Assembly (NCBI RefSeq): GCF_921293095.1
Contig: NC_060253.1
Span: 76,979,992 to 77,043,991 of the forward strand
DNA from: Ischnura elegans
Lineage: Eukaryota > Arthropoda > Insecta > Odonata > Coenagrionidae
Length of the DNA stretch: 64,000 nt
Reading direction: 5' to 3'
Shown: positions 1 through 13,191 of the stretch, piece after piece
How positions within the stretch are numbered: the first letter of the stretch is position 1
Layout: every line of letters begins with the position of its first letter
Program-made: the position numbers and the translations under genes
Notes under the pieces: generated by a model
The model's input: the letters and a program-made list of their open reading frames with translations, nothing else
The model's database searches: none
Told to the model about the DNA's origin: nothing

Positions 1-148
1 CCTAGGTGATGTCCTTGGGGTGGAATTGTCCTTCCATGACGGAAAATCACACTGCCAACCACAATGCCGGGTCTTCGGTGCAAAACGCTGCTAATCCTCT
101 CCACTCCGTTCTCTGTATCGGCCATGATTGCTGATGCGACACACGATG
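1..148 (-). CDS. Probable first coding exon of an unidentified gene, cut by the window edge
   Basis: Read on the minus strand, a pyrimidine-rich stretch ending in CAG (151-149) looks like a 3' splice site. After about 23 bases comes an ATG at 125-123 in a good context (AATCATGGC). The frame then stays open for 41 codons to the window edge, starting MADTENGVERISS and later containing VIFRHGRTIPPQ. The stretch is more GC-rich than its surroundings, as exons here are. The RHG tripeptide followed by R and P recalls the active-site motif of histidine acid phosphatases, but one motif is not enough to assign a family and there is no signal peptide. The gene would continue to the left of the window. 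Exon status is inferred from the splice site, start context and open frame. Confidence 0.45.
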
Positions 149-2414
149 CTGAGTTTAAAAAAAATAAAAACTAGAGAAGCCTTTATGTGAACACACAATA
201 AACGATGACATCGGGGTCACCACTTAAGTGCTCGTCACCAAAATATTAGCTTGCAGCTTTAAAAATAGATACAATTAGCCAATTCCAACAAAAATAGTGC
301 ACTACTAATGAATTTCCATTCCACGGGTCCTGCATGGATCACTATAGAATATTTTATGTTTAAATGACCAACTCCAGGGATATGTAAAAGACTGTTTGCA
401 CACTCAAGTTTCAATATTATAAATAGCATTTTAATACCTTCTATATAAGGGATCAGTAACACATTGAAATAGAGCATGCTCAATGAGAGAATTGATAAAG
501 GGACTTCTTCACGACATGTTAAACTTTATATAACTTAAGATGATACACTTAGGATCTTACCTCTAATTTCCTAGCAAAGAGGTTGATTAGGTGAAGAGCA
601 TTCCCCAAGGATTCATTAGCCATCATTATCTAGGTTTATCAGAAAGCTATCATTCTATATGTTCACCAAATAATCTACTGTGTAAAACATTTCACAGATC
701 CCAAAATTACACTTAATGTGCAAGTTTTCATTAGTTGTGGGTTTTCCTTCAGTCTTCATCCAATTTTTGTTTTCATGGCTATGAACATCAGAAACATTTT
801 TCTCCGCCTAGCAAGATTTCTTCAAGTATATTTTTTGCTCATTTCTTTGAACACTTGCTATTTTTACCCCTCCAGTAGTACATCACACACAGGGATGTGC
901 ATCACGGGAGTTGTCAGACAAATCACCATTACTTAACACCAACCAAGCAAATGAACTTCATTCTACAATGCTACTTACATTTTCTAAGATCAAGTTTTCA
1001 GTTTTGATTTCCTCCAATATGAATTACATGAAAAAGAGGTGTTTAATTTGATAGAGGAGTTTTGCTATTCAAAGCCAAACCTTACATGGGTTGGCAGCTT
1101 TGAAGGCCCTGGACAGAAGCAATTAATCAGAAAAAATATGCAGCATAGCTGAGCTATTTGTTTAATACAATAATCAAAAATTAAGAGTTTCATCTGTTTT
1201 CAAGGATATGGAGCTACAACAGACTGAGGCTAAATCTTGAGAACAGACTGCTTCAGCTATTCAGGATAGATGTATTCAGAGAAGTACACATGAATCTAAA
1301 TAGGTATGTATCTACTGTACAAATAGCACTCGACTAATCTTACTGAAATACATACATTGTGATTTAAAATAAATGGCAGTGTTTTAACTTTTTAATATTA
1401 CACTTATCTTATAAATCATACATCAAGTGAAAGAGCAACTCAAGCAGTGTAACATGAAAGTCTAAAAGTGTTACATATGAGCACCATTTATCACACGGCA
1501 AGATGACATGCGAGTTCTTCCTTAACATTGTTTAGTGTCTATCGAGTAAATGTTGCAACAGCTATTTCAATCCTGTTTCATAATTTGGGAAGGTCAGCTG
1601 GTAGTGTAGATATGGATATTACAGTAAAACCTCTTTACATTGTAATGGACGGGACCAAAATTTGGGCAATTTGATGTATGGAGGTTCACTATAGATAGGG
1701 TTAAGTGATAGGCACCATTTTTTCATATACTTTGGAAATGACAGGCACTACTATCTTTTAAACCATTATATTTATGTGTTTAAACAAACATGCATGCATT
1801 AGTGAACAGACGTTTATTATTTAATAATTACAGAAAGCGAGCGCTACCACATGATTTTTACCACGATTCAAGAGAAAAGGATTTGATCTCTCTCACTTCA
1901 ACAGTCACTTAAAATGATTAGGATAGTTGGATTTCTTTTTTCTTATTTACTGTTAGGTATGCTCTCGTATGGAACAAAATGGCCATAACTAATGATTATC
2001 ATGAAAATTACAACATATTTAAGGTGTATAAGAAACAAATAAGTGTGAAGCATACACCTATTACTGATAATTTCATTCCATGTACGTAATCGCGGCTGTG
2101 TAAATGGTCTCTATTTGTCTCGGTGCGATTTGCGGAGGTAGTCAGGCCACCTTGGGGGTGAGTAGAGGTTTTATGAGATAAAGAGGTTCACTACAGAGGT
2201 ATGCCTATAAATTTACATGTAAATCTAACAGGACCGTAGGAGTGGTAAGAAGTATGGAGGTTAACCATGTAAAGAGGTTCCCTAAATACAGGTTTTACTG
2301 TTTAATCACCTGGAGGATCACAACAGAACACGCATTGCACAGACACTACAGAATCTGTCATAGCCAAATGCAAAATATAAAAGCTTACTGTACACTAGAA
2401 GCCATCTATGCCAC
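149..2414. other. Non-coding stretch left of the first repeats
   Basis: AT-rich sequence with no frame that looks coding. The only structure I see is the pogo-like inverted-repeat element at 1622-2300, listed separately. If the exon at 1-148 is real, part of this would be its upstream intron or 5' flank. Confidence 0.5.
1622..2300. mobile_element. pogo/Tigger-like non-autonomous DNA transposon
   Basis: The left end reads CAGTAAAACCTCTTTACA and the right end is its approximate inverse (…GGTTTTACTG), giving terminal inverted repeats. Inside both ends are further copies of a motif resembling AGAGGTTCACTA, so the element is partly palindromic. A TA precedes the left end, as expected for this superfamily, but the right flank is TT, so the TA duplication is not clean. 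There is no transposase frame. Assignment rests on the CAGTAAAACC-type terminus and is moderately sure. Confidence 0.5.
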
Positions 2415-2422
2415 TAGTGCTA

Positions 2423-2698
2423 CAGTAGCAGATACAGAAAAACTCAAGGGGGGGGATACAAAAGATACCTTGAGCTACTTTTACTTTTATCGTAATAAAA
2501 AATAATCAAGTCACTTGCAAAGTTTAAGCAATTTTTAATGAAAGTGATTACGTATAAATACAAGCCAATGCCATTTTATGATATGAAAAAGTTAAAGATG
2601 TGGTTCTGTAATGTTTAGCAATGCGGGCGACCCCGCAAAGGGAGTGGTGCCCGCATTGCCAAACGTACACGTGCATCCCCCATCTGTATCTGCCACTG
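2423..2698. mobile_element. hAT-like MITE, family A, copy 1 (276 bp)
   Basis: Both ends carry an inverted repeat starting CAGTAGCAGATACAG (left) and CAGTGGCAGATACAG (right, reversed). The flanks TAGTGCTA and TAGCCCTA match at 6 of 8 positions, consistent with an old 8-bp target duplication. It contains a G run, an internal palindromic stretch (TGAGCTAC region) and a strong hairpin near 2622-2661 (GCAATGCGGGC pairing with GCCCGCATTGC). A related copy in the opposite orientation lies at 35485-35848. No coding capacity. Confidence 0.6.
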
Positions 2699-2706
2699 TA
2701 GCCCTA

Positions 2707-4803
2707 TCTAGCAGATGGTGGCACAAGCATTGGTTGCACATGTGCATTGTTGCCAACAAACAAAACTGTTTTAGTTGCTCTTTCATTTGACATATCATTT
2801 ATAGCTGTAAGTATAATAAAAATTATAAAACGTTAAAACCACACTATTCATTTTGAAACACCCTTCATATTAAGCCCAATGCAGAACGATGGAAACGTTT
2901 TAATAAGGGACATAATTTTGGATGGATTAAAGTGTAACTCATGTCATCACTCTTTCAACTTTTATTAGAATATGAAGATAAAAGTTACCAAAAAACTGTT
3001 CAACTCATTCATCAACAGAGATGTCTGGTATACAGAATAGTTTCAGTGACTAATAGAAACAACCCATACATAAATAGTAAAAAAAATAATGTATCACAGC
3101 ATGTTAAAAATAATTTCAACAATATACCAGCACTTACACAGTTCCATAATGATTGCTATGCACACTGGTTAGTAACATGTTAAAAAGGTACTTTTTACCA
3201 AAAGATATAATAAATATATGCTATATAATTACATAGATTTTTCTTTCCATTGTATCCAAGACAGAAATTGTACTTAAGAATAACTACAGTTACCATAAGA
3301 CACTTCATATTTGCTAATAGTGTCAATTTTCAAGAATAGGCATGAATTCTGGGATTACTACTATAGAATTTTGCAATGTCAGATTGGAGGCTGTTAAAAT
3401 GACTCAATGCCTTTCTCACAGCCAACGATAATGAAGCAAGAAATTTCATTACCAAATCATAAGCCACACTTTTAATAACTACACAACATAAAGATGAGAT
3501 GAACAGCCTGACTACAATGATTATTTAGATGGTCCAGAGGTACTCATTTCTCTTTCCATATGAGCACTTTATAATGACGTTCATTGTACCATTTAGTCAC
3601 ATTCCGATTCAATGAGATACATTGGAGCCCATTTCATTCAATCGGATTAATTATTAATCCAAAGGTTACATAATGGAAGCAAAAGCTTCATTATAGTTCT
3701 ATATAAAAAAGAGCAATCATGCATTCACTAACAAGTATTTTAAATTTAGTTACGTACATAGGTGATCAAAAGATATCTTAAAGCTGTTGAGAAACCAGTA
3801 CAGGCCTTTGAGCACATCACAGAAAAGTAGAGTCAAGTTGAATAAAGCTGAAAAAGTTGTCTTCGAGGCAAAGATGAATCAAGGGAATGTGCTAATTGGG
3901 TAGTTTACCATTACCTACGTTCTTGTCTCTATCACAATTCAATCATACTTGGAGTGTGTATTTGACCTTGTTTGCCTTGAAGTGGACATTGACTGTTTTC
4001 CAAAGTTAAAATAAAAATCTGAGAAGCAAAATAAAATGCAATGAGTTTATAAAGACCCTCCCCCTAGCTGCTATGTGATGGAAACCTGCAGGTGACTATC
4101 TATGGAATCTTTTGAAAGCAGGAACCTTAAGAATAATTAGCATTGCCCTTAAGTTGACATTACAGATATTGCATTTTAAAACAAATATCCTATTTTGAAT
4201 AATGAAGTCTTTTTTTTGTATGATTATAGGCATTAAAGTAAATTATACGTTGAGACACACACTGAATTGAAAACGTCATTGATTTGATTTAAGATATCAC
4301 TTCCGGTATAGTTCCTGAGACATTGAAGCTCAGGTCCTAGCTTGTAGAGAGCTTGCTTTCCTAAACCCAGAATTCAAAGCATTTCACTCAGTTCTCAAAA
4401 TACCTTTCAGTTTCACAAACAATAGTATGACCAGTATAAGCTTCATCATGTTGGAATCGAAAATACACTGATTGCATACTCCTGACAGACATGCAAAAAT
4501 ACTAGGGAAAAGCAGTGAATGATGAAAAGGATCATGAATGAAAGTTATATGAAATGGGATGACAGTACATGCAAGAGTGAACAAAATGCCCTCAAATGAA
4601 CCAGCTTCAATCAAGTGCATCTCAAGTACGTTTTCCTTTCTTATCATTTCTTTAGCTACCGTGGGAACCCCTAGACTCCATGGTAGCAGTCTTTTTTTCT
4701 GTCTGCAGAAAACATTGAGGTTTTAAATGAAAAATGTTACCATTCTCATCAAAGGAAAGCCTTAATACTTTTTTTCAAAGGTGATCATTAATATGTATGA
4801 TTC
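2707..4803. other. Gene-free stretch
   Basis: AT-rich DNA. Short open frames occur, but none has splice context, composition or motifs that support a gene. I see no recognisable repeat here. Confidence 0.5.
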
Positions 4804-4806
4804 TTA

Positions 4807-5041
4807 AGGCCATTTTACACGGTACACGGAATTGCTCAATCTGACGTATGTGCGAAGGCTCAATCAAAAATTGCGTCGTGTAAAGCGGTGAATTGCTAGA
4901 ACACATGCGAGAATGCATGGATGCGAGACGGTAAAATAGCCCCTGTTCTAATTTCATTTATGCATTCGCGCAATTCAACGCCATTTAAGAAATTAATGCA
5001 GCTCTAACCTGCGCAATTTCGTGCCCAGTGTAAAACGGCCT
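4807..5041. mobile_element. PIF/Harbinger-like MITE (235 bp)
   Basis: The left terminus AGGCCATTTTACACGG region pairs with the right terminus (…GTGTAAAACGGCCT), giving inverted repeats of about 15 bp. A TTA immediately flanks each end (4804-4806 and 5042-5044), matching the 3-bp TWA duplication of PIF/Harbinger elements. No open frame of note, so it is non-autonomous. The interior is richer in CpG than its surroundings. Confidence 0.7.
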
Positions 5042-5044
5042 TTA

Positions 5045-7401
5045 GGGTCTTCAAAATGCTTCATAACAATTCTAATTATGAGAACTCGTCTATAATTTTC
5101 TATATAAATCAGCTACCTCTAACATTACAGGTACGGGTACAATGGTGCTGAGTTGTCATTCTGAGCTTTACATTAAATTTGACATTTGACTTCAAGGTAC
5201 ACTGAGATTCTTTGGTTCAAATTATTTGTGTATAATTAATAACTTAATGATTGGATATAAGCCCCAATCAAATGCTACTGATATCTTTTACTAAGGAAAC
5301 TACTCCACTGTGGAAGAACAGCAAAGTATTTCCAAGGATCAGCACGAATTCATATACATACATCTATTTCACATTCAAAGCATACCTCTGAGCCAATTTG
5401 CACTGTGACAATATGGAATGGAAATTTTATGTAACCGAGTAAAAGAGATCAATTTTCACCAAGGCTCAACAAAGATGCTTGCACTATGTCTTAGGAGAAA
5501 CTTAGGGTCAGTCCTGGTTCTAAGTTGCAGTTAAGGCTACTTTTTTATACCTTTAAGGCTACTTATGATTACCTACTAAAAATCAGTCTCATGCACTATA
5601 TAATCAGTCCTTCAGTACAAAAAGTGACAGTTAGATGTTACATGATGATACAACATACTAAATTCAATAGCAAAACAGCTTAAAGTGTATACCACTTCAC
5701 CCAGTAATAGGAGTGACTCAACTCAGTATCAAGGTAAAATGGCTTTTATAAGTTCTTCAAAAAGCCTTAGAATGATCATAATAAGCATCACAATACCTTC
5801 CTAGGAGAATCTGATGAGAACATACTATAATGTACTGGTTTAACATTCAAAATAAATCCAAAATTGAGACCACACAACTGTATATAAAGTAGCTACAATA
5901 ACCAATGATCTTTCCATCACAACAAATCTGGTTTTGATGAAATCTACTCAATGCTAACATCCATTTTATCAATTTTGCCTCCAAAAACAGAAAACTTCAA
6001 AATATTAATTTGCCTTTAAATTTTTTTAAAAGGTACTTCATGAGAGACTCATTTGCACCACTACAATAAAAATCCTAAAAATATTAATCGCTTTAATCAC
6101 CACAACAAGATTTTCTTTCAAGTGTAACCATCCAGGCCCAACTTTTTCCATAAATTACATACATTAAACTATGTTACACCATACTCATAATTGGAACTCT
6201 ATGGATATTATGATAATTAGAGGTACATCACTACTGCTGCACAAAAGGGAATGCAAGCCTAAGGTACTAAAATTTAATTTTTAAGATATTACTATGGTCA
6301 GTAGAAGTTGTTAAATGTCAGTATCAAAAACTAGAATGTATTTCAAATATCTTTATACCTTCTAATACAATGACGTAATATGGAAGCTTTGACCAAGCGA
6401 TGTCATAACATTACTTAGATATTAAGGAGCAGTGCACACACTGCAATTTTGTAGCCTTCAAACCTTCCCCTAAAATCATCATGAAATGAGGATGTTTTAC
6501 TAAAAATTTTGCATACCAGGGTACATATTTTCATGCAGGGGAACAACGTACCTGGGTAGAGGTGTTGAGATTGAAAATGTGTGTCAAATTGGGTGAACTG
6601 CCTTTGGTTTAAACGTGGTTAAAAAGTAATATTTAAAATATAACTTGACCAATGCAAACATTATAATACGTCTGTTTATAATAAGTAACGAGCAACAACT
6701 GACAACGTATTACCAAATACCTTTAGTATAATTTAAAATTGTTTAAGTTTACGCGCCTGAACGACGAGAATTTTTATCACCCCTCCCGGAACCCTTGGGA
6801 AAAAATGACAAGAGTTCTCACCATCTGTACACAACGTGTTAACTATGAGCAGTTAGCATTTCCCTACATTTGTACTAACATTTTCTACAATATGAATTGA
6901 TGAAATATCATTAGAATTATTATCACATGTTTAAGTTTTAAACACCTGTTATGACTTGCCTTCCCACTGAATATTAAACTTGACTTGTAGAGAATGTAGT
7001 TAAGAGTAACAATTATGCAGTTCTGCTACAATCCTAATGTCAGTATTGTTCACCAGGTAGAATAGTGCACCACACTTCTTTTCCAACATTACATCTTAAC
7101 TTTTTCATAAATAGAACTTTCATCTCTAACTGAGTGATGACAGAATAATCAAAGGTCTTTCTGGTTATTCTGCCAATCTCTATTTTCCTACCTCTCACTC
7201 TAATCACATTTTGGACTTCGCCAAGCACTCCCAAACCATCCAAGCCTTAATTCAAGACAGCTAGTTTCACCATAACGTGCACTTCAAAGAGAATTTTAGA
7301 GCAGTGTAAAATCACCTGAATGAGGCGTGGCCAATTAGTGCCCAAATTGCCACCAACACCCTCACCTATTTGCACAACATTTCCCCTCATACTGCATACG
7401 T
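5045..7401. other. Gene-free stretch
   Basis: AT-rich DNA without a supported gene, RNA gene or repeat. Scattered short frames look random. Confidence 0.5.
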
Positions 7402-7409
7402 TTTGTAAT

Positions 7410-7764
7410 CAGTGGCGCCGACTCCATGGGGCCTGAGGTGGCCCGAGCCCCCTCAAAGATTCGTTTGGGGGGGCGGAGCCCCCTCAATAATTCAAGAAAA
7501 TAATTAAGTTATATTATGCTTTGTGAAATCACATAAATATATTTGTTATTTTTATTTCCCATGTTTGACGATAGTTAACTTTTAAAATAAATTCAACAAT
7601 GCGTGTTGAAACAAATAATTATAAGGTTAAGCAGGTTAATTGAATCAAGTGGTGTGAATCATGGTAGTGTTTCGGTGCTGCGACACACTTTGAATTTAAT
7701 CTCTTCCCAGGGCAAGACCTCGGATATGGGCCCCCCCAATATTTTTTATAAGTCGGCGCCCCTC
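7410..7764. mobile_element. hAT-like MITE (355 bp)
   Basis: Ends read CAGTGGCGCCGACT on the left and, reversed, GAGGGGCGCCGACT on the right. The octamer TTTGTAAT (7402-7409 and 7765-7772) is duplicated exactly, and the next two bases (CA) also agree. Both ends carry runs of G or C, a feature shared with other elements in this window. No transposase frame; the 64-codon frame inside is not convincing. Confidence 0.7.
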
Positions 7765-7772
7765 TTTGTAAT

Positions 7773-10439
7773 CACTTCAGCAAAAACATGGCCTTGACAT
7801 TCTAAGAATCTGCTCTACGCTGAAGAATCATGTCTACTACTACACATGGTCATATTGCTTTCTAACCAGATAACCACCAAACCCATTTCTTGCCGGACTC
7901 TTATGGCTGTCATTAGAGGACTCAATTGTGCTACATTTGAATATGCAGCAAAATCTGTAGCATAACGAGAACTCGTGAAATTAAAGTATAAAGATATTTG
8001 AAATGGATCATCTAATGGGTAGCCAAAATCTAGCAAACTTTTCAATAGAAACCTGGAGTGGACTTTTAATCCGATGACAATAATTTAATAATTTACTTCT
8101 AGTAAAAAAAGTCACTCAAACAAGAAGAATATTCCAAAGGCAAAATTTCAAGAGGTAGAAGGTCACAGTGAATACAATTAATTATTAAACATGAGATATC
8201 AGTGCATACATTAAGTGCATCGTTAGAAGTTTATGATCAACTTTGATTACCAAAGAAAGAATTGAGCAGATAAATGAGATATGACAGTCATTAAATATAT
8301 ACACATGCCACAGCAATAATGTAGGAGAGCACGAAGAATAATTTTGTGTGTGTTAAAAAATTAAATTCCAGACCTCTATTTTTAATATAACTATCAGTAC
8401 CCTCAATAGGCTATTCTTGTAAGTTCGCTTCTAAATATTTAAAATCAAAGGTTACAAATACAAGATTCCATTTTCAGCTAATAGTTCAGTAACATGGAAT
8501 ACTCAAAATATGTACCTACATTAGCAAATTCATATCATGAATTTTAACAGAGAGTCAACATCATCGATGGTCAAAATACTTCATAGAAAAATTAGCTTAT
8601 CATTTCCCTGTACTGTGTGCCAGAAACTGAATGGATAATGGCATGAAGAAATCACTGTGGCAACTATCCAAAATTTGATCTATCTGTCAAAAATTGCTGA
8701 TGATTTACTGAAAAAAGCTTCACAACTCTGGTTATCACTGATTGCCATATGCATTTGCAAAAATAGTGCATCCCATATGGCTGTTTGGTTGACTCAATGG
8801 AAAGTCAAGCAACTTCTATAACCAAACGGCATACCAATAATATTAGTATAACTTTAAGTGGAGTCTTAAGTTGCTTAGATCCTCCATAGCCTCTCATTAC
8901 CCTAAGAATTAAAATTTCAATGCATATTTACAAATATGCATCCATTTATTGCTTTTGCTTTCCAGGTAACATTAAAGATCAAGAACTTCTTTAGGCTCAA
9001 CAAGAAAAATCATTCCCGAACCATTATTGAACACGCACATTCTTTAATTATGATTTAAGTCACCTTTGTATCCTTATAAAATTCAACATGTCATGCACCC
9101 CAAAGTAACTGCTATAAATCATCATCCGATATTAAGTATGAATCTTGCTGAATTATATTGCTGCAAGGCATTAAAAATGCACTAACTATAAACGGTCAGT
9201 TGTCTTTTAGCTTCTGCAGGTTAAAAATTCCAAAATCATCATTCTAATACAATTCAATAAACCATTTATATCAGAAAAAATAATGAATACAAAAATCAAA
9301 CTTAATAGTACTTCACAAATACTAAAACTATGGAATGCTTCTTTGTGGCAATGGAGGCAAAAAGCAAGGGAAGTAGTCCAGAAGCCATTGAACACTGAAA
9401 AATGCCTTCCCTATTTTTCAACAAGTTTCTAGACTATAATTTCATGCTGCCCGTAAAGGCAAATAATATACTTATATCATTTTTTTAGAGTTGAATATGA
9501 TTAATGAAGCCAACATTTTATCAGCTTTTTTGTAATAACTGGAAAGATCAAGATCATTACAGACACAAAACAACACCCAGTCTTATATGAAAATGACAAA
9601 AACTCCCATTAATCACACTGTTTTTGCCTACAGTTCTACATTTCAAGCCATCACAAATAATCTTGATAGTTCCAATAAAAGAAAAGTTCAAGACTTTAAA
9701 AATTGTGCCCTCCAGGGAAATGTATAAATAATTCCCCAAGGGTGATTTTTAGGTGTTTGCTTATGGTTGTGAGGTCACTGTAATCATAAATGTTATGTCA
9801 ACCAGTCATTACCAATATAAATCACACCAACCAAACCATTGAAGACTAGTACACAGTACCATCTCCTGATTCTTACTGGTAAATGGTAGCTCTGGCTGAC
9901 TTAAAATAAGTTAAAATAACAGTTAATAAAATGCCCAGGCATTTCCAGAACTTACTTTATGCCTCCAAGGCTTCTAAGACTCTAAAGTAAATGTCAGGGT
10001 CTACAAAGCAACAAAATAACAAAAGAACAAAAACAAATAATAAAAGTAATAAAAATTATGAGTTCTGAGGTAATGTTGTGAGGATTTAAGGAACTTTGCC
10101 AAAAGTTACCCCAATTCATGGGTCCCCAATGTGGAAAGGTTAAAAATTCTCAAAAATGTACTCGAACAACAGTGATTCAAATAAAAGGATTAGCATTGAG
10201 CAGTTTAAACCTTGTTCAATATTAGAATACTGTCAAAAGTTCAATATTCAGCATTGACAAAGTATTCTCCTTTAAATTCTATATTCCTACAACATCAATT
10301 GTGGCAGCAGATATCATAAGCATCATCTATTCCAATGGTAATCACATTGTCCACACTCATAGAGTGACTGTGAATATTAACAAATGGTTTTCACCAAAAC
10401 TTAGTACTGGAGGGAAATTTCGAAGACTTAGCGGAAATT
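7773..10439. other. Gene-free stretch, including the region downstream of the TMEM42-like gene
   Basis: No coding frame or repeat that I can support. The part nearest 10439 lies downstream of the TMEM42-like stop codon on the minus strand and probably holds its 3' untranslated region. I could not fix a poly(A) site. Confidence 0.45.
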
Positions 10440-11268
10440 TTAGCTTTCTTTTTTTGCCAAATCTTTCTCTCCACTTACAAGAAGAAGACCTATTACAACC
10501 ATTACAGCACCCATCCACCACAACAACGAGGTGGTTTCACCAAACATAAGGGCACCAAGCACAGCCTGAAAAACAAAATTTCAAATTAATGAAGCCCTTT
10601 TTGATACAAAGGTGCGAAAATGTGACTAAAATTCGCACCTTATTTATAAGAACTTGCACCCTCATTCAGTTTATTCCTCGATTACGCAGGCAGCTGGATT
10701 AAATTCCTTCCTGGCATACATTACAAAATTAACTTTCAAATCATTTTACATCTCTTACCAATTAAACGAATGAAGAGTATGCGAATGAGTTTAATTCTCT
10801 AAACAACATATGAGGCAAGGGGTAAGCAACATGCACTGCAAGGTTTGTCTTACCGAAAGTATGAAACTTGTCGAGGTGCTAGTCAGAGTAGCAGGTAGCG
10901 TCGACTTGGAGGATTTCAACGCTTTCACATAAAAGGTCAATCCCGCCGTGTTGCACGCAATCATACACACCACCATCACCGCCTTCACTATCCAGCTTAT
11001 CTGAAATATTGAAGGTTACGGTGACAATGACAAGAATGATTTTGGTAAATTGACTACTCCAAATGCTACTTACGATATCTCCGTCGCATATATTCTCCTC
11101 TTCTGCGTGATAGACGTAAATACTCTTCAGCGAATGGAGTACACCGCATATATAATCAATATGCTCGCTGGAACCACTAAGCTTGCCTAACAAGCTCCCA
11201 AAAGACGCACATGTCCCGGCGATCACAGCGTTAAATATGCCACGACCTATTTTAGAAACATGTTTCAT
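10440..11268 (-). CDS. TMEM42: TMEM42-like four-span membrane protein
   Basis: Three coding exons at 11268-11074, 11000-10854 and 10565-10440 join in phase 0 with GT/AG borders (donors GTAAGT and GTAAGA; acceptors TTTCAG and TTCAG) to give about 155 residues, close to the family length. Exon 1 has GRGIFNAVIAGTCASFGSLL, a membrane segment. Exon 2 has ISWIVKAVMVVCMIACNTAG and the start of TSTSTSFILS. Exon 3 has AVLGALMFGETTSLLWWMGA and VMVVIGLLLVSGEK before a TAA stop at 10442-10440. The last two segments, with the GE…LLWW pattern, match TMEM42 and the EamA/DMT-type fold as I know them. I start at the ATG at 11268-11266 (MKHVSKIGRG). The frame is open further up, to an ATG at 11451, but that extension is Cys/Trp-rich and looks like leader. 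The substrate, if it is a transporter, is unknown. Confidence 0.85.
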
Positions 11269-12850
11269 TTTACGAAGCCTGCAACACCAGCGACAAAACA
11301 CGCAAAATTGCACAGATAAAGGCGAAATACCTACACACAGTACCCACAGTACATTACTCAAACTACTTCCATTCCCGAATGTCGCTTGGCTTCCGTCATT
11401 CGTTTTATTGCAAGAATGGCGCCACTTCAAATTAAGAAACAACTGATACATACAAGATCGGGAAACTTTTACAGGTTTAATCTTATTCTATGTATTAAAA
11501 AGAACTTTATTTAGAATGAAAAAGTACTTTAAATTTATGATAATTCTTTGAAAGAACATTATAGAGAAAACTTAAATTAAACGCCGACTCTAATTTGTCA
11601 GTCGTACGTTGTTCATCCAGAACATCGTTGATCTATGAACTTCCTTTCCGTAAGAGCGGCACTAGATACTAGTGAATCCAAGTTATGAGTATTAAGGAGG
11701 AATAATTACCTCCTTAAATACTTCTTAAGTCATTTATACCGCTAGTACATGCAGTTACTGTTACATATGTACTTACAACTACAATTTAATCCCACGAAAA
11801 TAAGGCACAGAATCGATCGACGACTCAATGGCGATCCCAAAACTTCTCAATCAATAGACGCAAAGTTTTATCAAAGCTATTTCTGCACCCCATTGAATGT
11901 ATGTCATGAAGTATTTATCATTTCAAAAGTAATCATTTAAATTACAATACTTCTTCTTGCAAAGGAGTTGCATTTCTTTTCTTTCCACCTGCGCTTATAC
12001 TTTGTTTAAACAAATGAGGCGTGCGAAGTCCGGAAGTGGCCTTTAAAGGCCTATTTACACAGTATATTAACCCCAACGAGTCAATGTCTAAATGTATGAA
12101 CGCGTGAATGAAGACGAAAATGTACCGTGTAACCATACCTAACTTATATTCTACGCATTCGGATAACACTTTGTGTTAGAATTTTCTTAGAATTGCCGCT
12201 TGGTGAAAAATATAGTAATCCCTGGGATTTGCCCAAAGGTGACTATCACAAATGCAAGTACGTGGACGCGGAGCGGAGACGGTGCAAAAGCAAAACTGAG
12301 TCAAAGGTCATGGAAAATACAACATTGATTAGCCATGAATTTCTATGAATAATTTTTGCAAAATGCTGAAGTTTTGTCTGTGAACATTATAGCGAGGCAA
12401 ACATTATGATTCTTAACTGAAAGACAAAGCAAAATTGGTATAGTAATATTTTCCTTTTGTTAAACAATTTCATTTTGTTTATAAAGTTTAAAATATTAAG
12501 TAATACGATTATAAATAGATTATAGTCTTTGACACGAAACATAATTGCTTTGACATTAACATTGAGAGTACAGTCCCTGACGTAGCGACGAGGAAATTCT
12601 AGGCATCCCAGCGGCACCGTAAATCCAACGACGTAACTTTTTCATAAGAGGCCAATAAAATGTAAACTATCCACACTATGCAAACAAGATTATATATGTA
12701 GACGAAGGAAGAAGAAGGCGCAGGGAATCCGTATGAGGGTTAAGTAAAAATTCTTATAAAATCCTGCTCAAGGGGAATAAATTTTTCTGTGTGGAATTGG
12801 AATTTTCACACAATTTGTGCATTTTAGGTGATTCCGTAATCACCACAGTT
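11269..12850. other. Upstream flank of the TMEM42-like gene; no further gene seen
   Basis: The promoter and 5' untranslated region of the TMEM42-like gene should lie in the first few hundred bases here, but I see no decisive core element. The rest is AT-rich, with one small Harbinger-like repeat at about 12051-12142. Confidence 0.4.
12051..12142. repeat. Short Harbinger-like inverted-repeat fragment
   Basis: The left end AGGCCTATTTACACAGTA and the reversed right end AGGTATGGTTACACGGTA agree at most positions. The ends resemble those of the element at 4807-5041. TAA occurs at both borders. At about 90 bp it is either a very short MITE or an internal-deletion derivative. Confidence 0.4.
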
Positions 12851-12858
12851 GGTCCCAG

Positions 12859-13183
12859 CAGTGATGCCATGAGGGGGGGGGGTTGTGGGGGATAACCCTC
12901 CCCCCTGCAGAGCTCAGAGAAATTTTTAAGTTTAATCCATTTCACTTAATTGGATTGATATTACTATAAGAATAAGGTAACGATTAATAAAATATCACTC
13001 AGGAAGCCGTAAAATTCACCATTTTGAACCATTTATCTTAAAATTCTGCAATTTATTAATCTTACACCTACTGCTTATCTTGATATCATGGAATACCCAT
13101 ATGGGTATTCCATGCCCCCACACACCCTGGTATTAGTTGCACCTAAACCCCCCCCCCAGCCTTAATTCCTAGCTGTACCCCTG
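12859..13183 (+). mobile_element. hAT MITE, family B, copy 1 (325 bp)
   Basis: Starts CAGTGATGCC and ends …GCTGTACCCCTG. It is flanked by a perfect 8-bp duplication GGTCCCAG (12851-12858 and 13184-13191). The interior begins after a G/C-rich end with CAGAGCTCAGAGAAATTTTT and shares its whole length with copies at 29085, 33098 and 51163. This copy carries a perfect 28-bp palindrome at 13087-13114 that the others lack. Non-coding. Confidence 0.8.
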
Positions 13184-13191
13184 GGTCCCAG

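Noticed and set aside
10301-10549. 82-codon plus-strand frame
   Set aside because: Antisense to the last exon of the TMEM42-like gene; no splice support.
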